This document shows, piece after piece, positions 37,065 to 42,739 of a stretch of 42,739 nucleotides of DNA (within the stretch, counting starts at the first letter, position 1; the number at the start of each line of letters is the position of its first letter). This stretch comes from Bacillota bacterium (GTDB lineage Bacteria; Bacillota; Bacilli; Alicyclobacillales; SLC66). The notes under the pieces were generated by a model. The model had not been told where the DNA came from. It did not search any database and was given only the letters and a program-made list of their open reading frames with translations. The translations under genes and the position numbers were made by a program. The stretch is from contig JAJZEE010000026.1 in NCBI GenBank assembly GCA_021805735.1, forward strand, positions 1-42,739, read 5' to 3'.

Positions 37065-37829
37065 ATGGACGAAGAGCAAATCCTGCATCTGTGCATGCAG
37101 GCCGGATGTCTTCTTCTGCGTTGCGGGGGAGAAACGTCGCGCGTTGAGCAGACCATTGCGCATATGTCCATTGGCGCGGGCGCGGCGCCAGGAAGTGTAC
37201 ACAGCTTTGTCACGCCGACCGGCATCTTCGTGTCGATGACCACCGAAACTGGCACCACGACTCGCTTGACGAGGGTGTCAGGACCTGCGCGCATGGATCT
37301 GTCCAAGGTTACCCGGATCAATGATCTCTCACGGCGCCTGCAACGGGGAGCTTATACTGTGACTGAGGCGCTGGCGGAACTGGATCGCATCGAGACGTTT
37401 GCTCCGCTCTATCCCCGTTGGATACAGATGCTGGCCGCCGCATGTTCGAGCGGGAGTTTTACCGTGATCATGGGAGGCCGCCCCCTGGACTTCCTCTTTG
37501 GCGCGGCTGGCGGTCTGCTCGCGCAAGAGATCACGGGTTGGCTCACGCAGTACGCGCCGCGGTTTTTTGCTGTGCTGCTGGCTGCGCTCGGAGGCGCGCT
37601 GTTAGCTGTGGCGTCGAGTGCTTTCGGATTCACGCATCATGAAGGCGCCATTATCATTGGCGCCATTTTGCCACTGTTGCCGGGGCTCGCGGTAACGAAC
37701 TCGATTCGGGATCTGCTTGCGGGCGATCTGGTTGCAGGGGTGGCTCGTGGGGCGGAGGCGGTCTTTACCGCTGCCGCGATTGCCGTCGCCGTAGCAGTGG
37801 CCATTGGCGTGAGCCCTCACTTGGCCTGA
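37065..37829 (+). CDS. ThrE-type threonine/serine exporter, large subunit (YjjP/DUF1212-like)
   Basis: MQAGCLLLRCGGETSRVEQTIAHMSIGAGA...VTPTGIFVSM...HHEGAIIIGAILPLLPGLAVTNSIRDLLAGDLVAGVARGAEAV. Confidence 0.88.
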   Translation: MDEEQILHLCMQAGCLLLRCGGETSRVEQTIAHMSIGAGAAPGSVHSFVTPTGIFVSMTTETGTTTRLTRVSGPARMDLSKVTRINDLSRRLQRGAYTVTEALAELDRIETFAPLYPRWIQMLAAACSSGSFTVIMGGRPLDFLFGAAGGLLAQEITGWLTQYAPRFFAVLLAALGGALLAVASSAFGFTHHEGAIIIGAILPLLPGLAVTNSIRDLLAGDLVAGVARGAEAVFTAAAIAVAVAVAIGVSPHLA

Positions 37830-37864
37830 CGCTGCGTTCCACACAATATACGAGGTGTCATATC

Positions 37865-38299
37865 GTGATCATTATTGTCCTGAGCATGGTTGCTACGGTG
37901 TCTTTCGCCATCCTGTATCAAATTCCCGCGCGGGCGATTGTATCGGTTGGATGTTTGGGTGCTGTGGCGGAGTTATTTGCGTTTGCCGCCGCGCGCTATC
38001 ACGTCGGACAGGTGGCGGCAAGTTTTGCCGCCAGTCTGGTGGTGTCGTTGCTCAGCGAAGCTTTGGCCCGCGTGCAGCGGATGCCTGTGACCGTGTTTGC
38101 CGTGCCGGGAATAATCGTGCTCGTTCCGGGCATGCAGGCGTATGCAGCCATGAAAGATTTTGTCGTCCATCAGTACGTGTTGGGGCTTGCTACAGGAACG
38201 CAAACAGTCCTGATTGCCGGTGCGCTCGCTTCAGGTCTTGTCATTGCGGGCGTCCTGGCCAGATCGGTTTGGAGGCCGCGCATCCATGAATCTGACTAG
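37865..38299 (+). CDS. ThrE-type exporter, small subunit (YjjB/DUF3815-like)
   Basis: TM-rich; VSFAILYQIPARAIVSVGCLGAVAEL...VFAVPGIIVLVPGMQAYAAM; adjacent to the large subunit. Confidence 0.85.
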   Translation: MIIIVLSMVATVSFAILYQIPARAIVSVGCLGAVAELFAFAAARYHVGQVAASFAASLVVSLLSEALARVQRMPVTVFAVPGIIVLVPGMQAYAAMKDFVVHQYVLGLATGTQTVLIAGALASGLVIAGVLARSVWRPRIHESD

Positions 38300-39734
38300 A
38301 CTGGTGGCTGAAGCGGTTGCGACTTTTACTGTTGATATGAAGCAATCTGCCGGAGAGTGGCTGAAAGGCGGGCGCCTGAGGACGATAGCCGCCGTCAGCG
38401 GGGGAGCGGACTCGATGGTCCTGCTTGACATTCTCCTAAACCTGCGCGACGCCGGGCTATGCGATCTGACCGTGTGCCATGTGCATCATGGGCTGCGCGG
38501 CGAGGAAGCGGATCGCGACGAGGCATTCGTGGCGGCCTTCGCGCGCCGACGCGATATCCACTTCGAAAGTGTGCGGGTCAATGTGCACGCGAACAAGCTT
38601 CAGGGCGAATCTGTTGAGATGGCGGCCCGTCGCTTGCGGTACGATGCATTGGAACGGCTGGCGGATACGTTTGGGCGCTGTGTTCTGATGACAGCCCATC
38701 ATGCTGACGATCAGTCAGAGACGGTTCTCGATCGACTGCTGCGCGGGACAAGTCCGTCTGGTCTGGCTGGCATGAGACATAGACGGGCGCTGGGCAGACA
38801 TATACTTATGAGACCGCTGCTTCCGGCTTACAAACGCGATTTGCTCGCCTATGCAAAGCAACAGGGGATAGCGTACTGCGAGGACTTGTCGAACAAAGAA
38901 CTTCGCTACAAACGCAATCGCGTACGCGAAGATTTACTTCCAAAGCTCCGCAGGGATTTCAATCCGCGTATTGACGAGGCGCTGATTCGCCTCGCTGACA
39001 TCGCCCTGGAGGAGGATCGCTACCTGCAGACTGTCGCGCGCGACCACTTGCGGGCCCTATGGATCAGCAAGGGAACAGGAACTGCTGAAGTTCGGGTTGC
39101 GGGCTTAAGGAACCTCCCGTGCGCTTTACAACGGCGAGTCGTTAAATTATTATTAGAGGATATAGGCGTGTCTCTGTCATGGCGTTTTTCGGACATTGAA
39201 GACATTAGGTCTATGGTTGGCGAGCCTGGGAGCGAACATCGGATCTTAACAAATGATTGGATAGCCGTTATGCAGAGTGACATTCTACATATTGGGCCGA
39301 GTATGCTCATACAGAGCGACTGCGACAGCCATTGGACGCCGGCGGAGCTAGGCTGGTCTTCTTTTTTTTCTCTGTTGCCCATGCGTTGGCAGATCATGGC
39401 GGAACCTGTCGCGGCGCCGGAGTTGTTTTCACCGTCCAAGTGGGAAGCCTGGTTTGCGCGCGGAGAAACCGAGCGTTTTGTGTTTCGGCCGTGGCTTCAG
39501 GGGGATCGTATACAACCCTTGGGAATGAAGGGGACCAGGCTCATATCCGATGTCTTTATCGATGCGAAGGTGCCAAAGAACACGCGTGCGCGATATGCCG
39601 TTTTGGCGGCGGGAGACGAGATTCTCTGGGTGCCCGGATTGTGCCGCAGCGGCAGTCACCTTGTTGCGCGCGGTCAAAATGTAGTCCAACACATTCGAGT
39701 CTCTGCAGACAGACATGATTTGGGGAGGCAGTAG
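38286..39734 (+). CDS. tilS: tRNA(Ile)-lysidine synthetase
   Basis: AAVSGGADSMVLLDILLNLRDAGLCDLTVCHVHHGLRGEEADRDEAFV (PP-loop), TAHHADDQSETVLDRLLRGT. Confidence 0.95.
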   Translation: MNLTRLVAEAVATFTVDMKQSAGEWLKGGRLRTIAAVSGGADSMVLLDILLNLRDAGLCDLTVCHVHHGLRGEEADRDEAFVAAFARRRDIHFESVRVNVHANKLQGESVEMAARRLRYDALERLADTFGRCVLMTAHHADDQSETVLDRLLRGTSPSGLAGMRHRRALGRHILMRPLLPAYKRDLLAYAKQQGIAYCEDLSNKELRYKRNRVREDLLPKLRRDFNPRIDEALIRLADIALEEDRYLQTVARDHLRALWISKGTGTAEVRVAGLRNLPCALQRRVVKLLLEDIGVSLSWRFSDIEDIRSMVGEPGSEHRILTNDWIAVMQSDILHIGPSMLIQSDCDSHWTPAELGWSSFFSLLPMRWQIMAEPVAAPELFSPSKWEAWFARGETERFVFRPWLQGDRIQPLGMKGTRLISDVFIDAKVPKNTRARYAVLAAGDEILWVPGLCRSGSHLVARGQNVVQHIRVSADRHDLGRQ

Positions 39735-40281
39735 GTTGCGAAACGATCTGGAAGACGTCCTGTATTCCGCAGAAGTCATACAAACTCGGGTGCGTAGTTT
39801 GGGGCAAGTCATCACGAGGGATTATGCGGATCGCAATCCAATTGTTGTCGGGGTTCTAAAGGGCGCCGTATTATTTATGGCTGATCTGGTGCGTCATATG
39901 GACATCCAAATGGAAATTGATTTTATCGCGACATCCAGCTACGGAGCAACGACGAAATCTTCGGGCGTTGTCCGAATTCTAAAGGATCTGGAACGCCCTA
40001 TCGAGGATCGTGATGTACTCATTGTCGAAGACATCGTGGACAGCGGCTTGACACTCTCCTATCTGCGAGATTCGTTTTTACGGAGGAACGCTCGATCTGT
40101 GAAGATTGCGGCCGCGTTCGACAAACCAGGCGGACGAACGGTTGACATTCAACCGGATTATTTTGGCTTCGAAGTGCCCAACCGCTTCCTGGTCGGGTAT
40201 GGCCTCGATTATGCAGAGCGCTACCGCAACCTGCCTTATGTGGGTGTTCTCAGTCCGTCGGTTTACGCGGCCAAGCAGTAG
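39715..40281 (+). CDS. hpt: Hypoxanthine phosphoribosyltransferase
   Basis: NPIVVGVLKGAVLFMADLVRHM...DVLIVEDIVDSGLTLSYL...VGYGLDYAERYRNLPYVGVL. Confidence 0.95.
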   Translation: MIWGGSRLRNDLEDVLYSAEVIQTRVRSLGQVITRDYADRNPIVVGVLKGAVLFMADLVRHMDIQMEIDFIATSSYGATTKSSGVVRILKDLERPIEDRDVLIVEDIVDSGLTLSYLRDSFLRRNARSVKIAAAFDKPGGRTVDIQPDYFGFEVPNRFLVGYGLDYAERYRNLPYVGVLSPSVYAAKQ

Positions 40282-40383
40282 TGGGAGCGATTGCGGCAGG
40301 ATTTCGGCCGCATGGTCTGTAACGTGCTTTTTTAGCTGTGAGTGTGTTACAATATTTCCGCCTTGACCGAGAGGAGGTTAGGA

Positions 40384-42261
40384 ATGAGACGCTTTTATCA
40401 GAGCGCGATCTTCTATGTGCTCATCTTGCTCATCATTATCGGGGTCCTCCAATACATCATGTCCGGCACACAGCAAAAGACCGTACTGACATGGAGCCAG
40501 TTTGTAACGGACATGAACAACCATGAGATAAAAAGCCTCTATGTGACATCGGATGGCGCTACTATTCAATTGGATGGAACGTTGGCAAACAATTCCCAGT
40601 TCACCTCTCGGGCGTTATACAGCGATCAGATTGCAGCGCAGATCAGCAAGCAGCCGAATGTGACGATTAGTGCACCGCCCAAAGAGTCTTCATGGTTAAG
40701 TTTTTTGAGTACGATTGTTCCATTCCTGTTGATGTTTGTGCTTATCTTCTTCCTGTTCAATCAAGGTCAGGGTGGCGGCAACCGTGTCATGAATTTCGGA
40801 AAAAGCCGGGCGCGGCTCTATTCCGAAGAAAAGAAACGCGTCACGTTCAGCGATGTTGCCGGGGCTGACGAAGAAAAGGCGGAACTGGTTGAGGTTGTGG
40901 AGTTTCTGCGCGACCCCCGAAAATTCACGGCTGTTGGGGCGCGGATTCCAAAAGGCGTGCTCCTGATCGGGCCGCCGGGTACGGGCAAGACGCTGCTCGC
41001 GCGCGCTGTGGCCGGTGAAGCAGGGGTGCCATTCTTCAGCATCAGCGGCTCCGATTTCGTAGAAATGTTCGTGGGTGTTGGCGCCTCGCGGGTTAGGGAC
41101 CTGTTTGAAAATGCCAAGAAAAATTCCCCCTGCATCATCTTTATCGACGAGATTGACGCGGTTGGACGGCAACGGGGAGCCGGACTTGGCGGGGGTCATG
41201 ATGAACGTGAACAGACGTTGAATCAGTTGCTCGTTGAAATGGACGGATTCGCAGGCAATGAAGGCATCATCATGATCGCGGCGACAAACCGTCCGGATAT
41301 TCTGGATCCTGCTCTGCTTCGACCGGGACGTTTTGATCGGCAGATCACGGTTGATCGCCCGGATGTGCGTGGTCGAGAGCAGATTTTGCGCGTCCATTCG
41401 CGCAACAAACCGATCTCCAGAGATGTCAACATGGACATTATCGCCAAGCGGACTCCTGGCTTTACCGGCGCCGATCTGGAAAACGTTCTGAATGAAGCGG
41501 CGCTGTTGACGGCTCGCAGAGACAAGTCTGTCGTAGAAATGTCAGAGATTGATGAAGCGATTGATCGCGTGATTGCCGGGCCGGAAAAACGGAGTCGGGT
41601 CATCAGCGACAAAGAGAAGCGTCTCGTCGCTTTCCATGAGGGCGGGCACGCCATTGCCGGGTTCTATCTGAATGGCGGCAATCAGGTTCATAAGGTTACG
41701 ATTATCCCGCGTGGCATGGCTGGCGGTTACACTGTATCTTTACCGAAGGAAGACCGCAGTTTTATGACCAAGGAGGATATTCTGGATCAGGTGGTCGAAC
41801 TGCTTGGCGGACGGGTGGCGGAAGAGATCGTGCTGGGTGAGATCAGCACCGGCGCGTCGAATGATCTGGAGCGTGTCACTGCGATTGTTCGCCGGATGAT
41901 CACTGAGTTTGGCATGAGCGCGAAACTTGGCCCCATGCAGTTCGGACATCGGCAGGGGCAGGTATTTCTGGGTCGCGATATCGCGTCAGAGCAAAATTAC
42001 AGCGAGGCTATCGCTTTTGAAATTGATCAGGAGATGCGCCTCATCGTCGATCAGTGTTATGAAAAGACGCGCGCTCTGCTGACTGAACACCGTTCAAAGC
42101 TTGATCTGCTCGCACAGACGCTGCTTGAAAATGAGACGCTTGACGGAGAGCAGATTCGCCAATTGATGGAGTACGGTCGTCTCGTGGAAAGCGACGATGG
42201 ACCGAAGATTACGATTGGTGGACGCGGCTTTGGAGACGATCCAGCGCCGAGCTTGTCCTGA
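40384..42261 (+). CDS. ftsH: ATP-dependent zinc metalloprotease FtsH
   Basis: [51 protein letters not shown] 40384 after gagaggagg. Confidence 0.98.
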   Translation: MRRFYQSAIFYVLILLIIIGVLQYIMSGTQQKTVLTWSQFVTDMNNHEIKSLYVTSDGATIQLDGTLANNSQFTSRALYSDQIAAQISKQPNVTISAPPKESSWLSFLSTIVPFLLMFVLIFFLFNQGQGGGNRVMNFGKSRARLYSEEKKRVTFSDVAGADEEKAELVEVVEFLRDPRKFTAVGARIPKGVLLIGPPGTGKTLLARAVAGEAGVPFFSISGSDFVEMFVGVGASRVRDLFENAKKNSPCIIFIDEIDAVGRQRGAGLGGGHDEREQTLNQLLVEMDGFAGNEGIIMIAATNRPDILDPALLRPGRFDRQITVDRPDVRGREQILRVHSRNKPISRDVNMDIIAKRTPGFTGADLENVLNEAALLTARRDKSVVEMSEIDEAIDRVIAGPEKRSRVISDKEKRLVAFHEGGHAIAGFYLNGGNQVHKVTIIPRGMAGGYTVSLPKEDRSFMTKEDILDQVVELLGGRVAEEIVLGEISTGASNDLERVTAIVRRMITEFGMSAKLGPMQFGHRQGQVFLGRDIASEQNYSEAIAFEIDQEMRLIVDQCYEKTRALLTEHRSKLDLLAQTLLENETLDGEQIRQLMEYGRLVESDDGPKITIGGRGFGDDPAPSLS

Positions 42262-42291
42262 TTCACCGGACAACACGGACATCCCTGGTAT

Positions 42292-42384
42292 GCCGGAACG
42301 GATCATGCGTTGTACTGCCGCTCAAACAGGCGCGGCCGAAAGGCCGCAAAACTCGCTGCAGTACAACGCATGATCCGTTCCGGC
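42292..42384. repeat. Palindromic intergenic element, perfect 27-bp inverted arms with internal GNRA-type hairpin, downstream of ftsH
   Basis: gccggaacggatcatgcgttgtactgc (42292-42318) / gcagtacaacgcatgatccgttccggc (42358-42384); inner gcggcc-gaaa-ggccgc (42332-42347). Confidence 0.85.
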
Positions 42385-42573
42385 GAGTCATTTTCGTCCT
42401 GTTGGCGGCGTTGCACAGCGGCAGGGGTCTATGTTGAACAATATTCCTGACAAATGAGCCGTTATTCACCTGTTGATGACGCCGCGCAACGACATGGGAG
42501 TCGATTGTGTTATTGCAGGCCATGTCTTCATGGGCGATCTATCATTCCGATCACGTCTATAGGTGGATATCGA

Positions 42574-42739
42574 ATGAGAATAACGTGGTTATCGCGAGTC
42601 AAAGCAGGCTCAGTCTTGGCCCAATCGATCCTTGATGAAAGGGGTCGCGTTTTGCTCGCCTCCGGGATAGAACTCTCGGACTCGCTCATTCGACGTTTAC
42701 AGAGCAGGGGCATACGGTCGGTGTATATCGTGGATCCGC
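42574..42739 (+). CDS. N-terminal fragment of a probable HD-GYP-type protein, truncated by the window end
   Basis: Translation MRITWLSRVKAGSVLAQSILDERGRVLLASGIELSDSLIRRLQSRGIRSVYIVDP; open to the last base; aggtgg upstream. Not in the ORF track. Confidence 0.5.
   Translation, partial: MRITWLSRVKAGSVLAQSILDERGRVLLASGIELSDSLIRRLQSRGIRSVYIVDP

Noticed and set aside
37855-38289. 144-aa plus-strand ORF overlapping the small ThrE subunit
   Set aside because: Alternative frame; Cys/Arg-rich with no family features, whereas 37865-38299 is a TM protein with family features.
1-42739. CRISPR arrays, prophage or complete insertion sequences
   Set aside because: No regularly spaced direct repeats, transposase, integrase or phage structural genes seen.

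Overview
The window is a gene-dense, almost entirely plus-strand chromosomal segment from an endospore-forming member of the Bacilli. An Alicyclobacillaceae-like source is inferred from gene content only. Gene order closely follows the Bacillus subtilis rsmI(yabC)-abrB-metS-tatD-rnmV-ksgA-yabG-veg-sspF-ispE-purR-ridA-spoVG-glmU-prs-pth-fin-mfd-spoVT-yabM-yabN-rqcP-yabP-yabQ-divIC-yabR-spoIIE-yabS-yabT-tilS-hprT-ftsH block. Departures from that order are: a radical SAM/SPASM gene after rsmI; an intact pro-sigK gene divergent from abrB; a YkuK-like gene; a cphB-cphA (cyanophycin) operon between sspF and ispE; a PrsA-like lipoprotein after mfd; a reverse-strand dCMP deaminase before spoIIE; and a split ThrE-type exporter pair before tilS. 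I saw no rRNA, tRNA, CRISPR array, transposase or prophage. Main items for follow-up: (1) the YabS-like VWA protein has its MIDAS motifs in circularly permuted order and lies between a PP2C phosphatase (SpoIIE) and a kinase (YabT); (2) long, nearly perfect intergenic palindromes, three of which share a CGC(T)(T)ATGATCC word; (3) tatD has no ATG/GTG/TTG start upstream of its essential HxH motif; (4) several recognisable developmental promoters (SigE-, SigK- and SigH-like, and a 21-bp-spaced spoIIE promoter).
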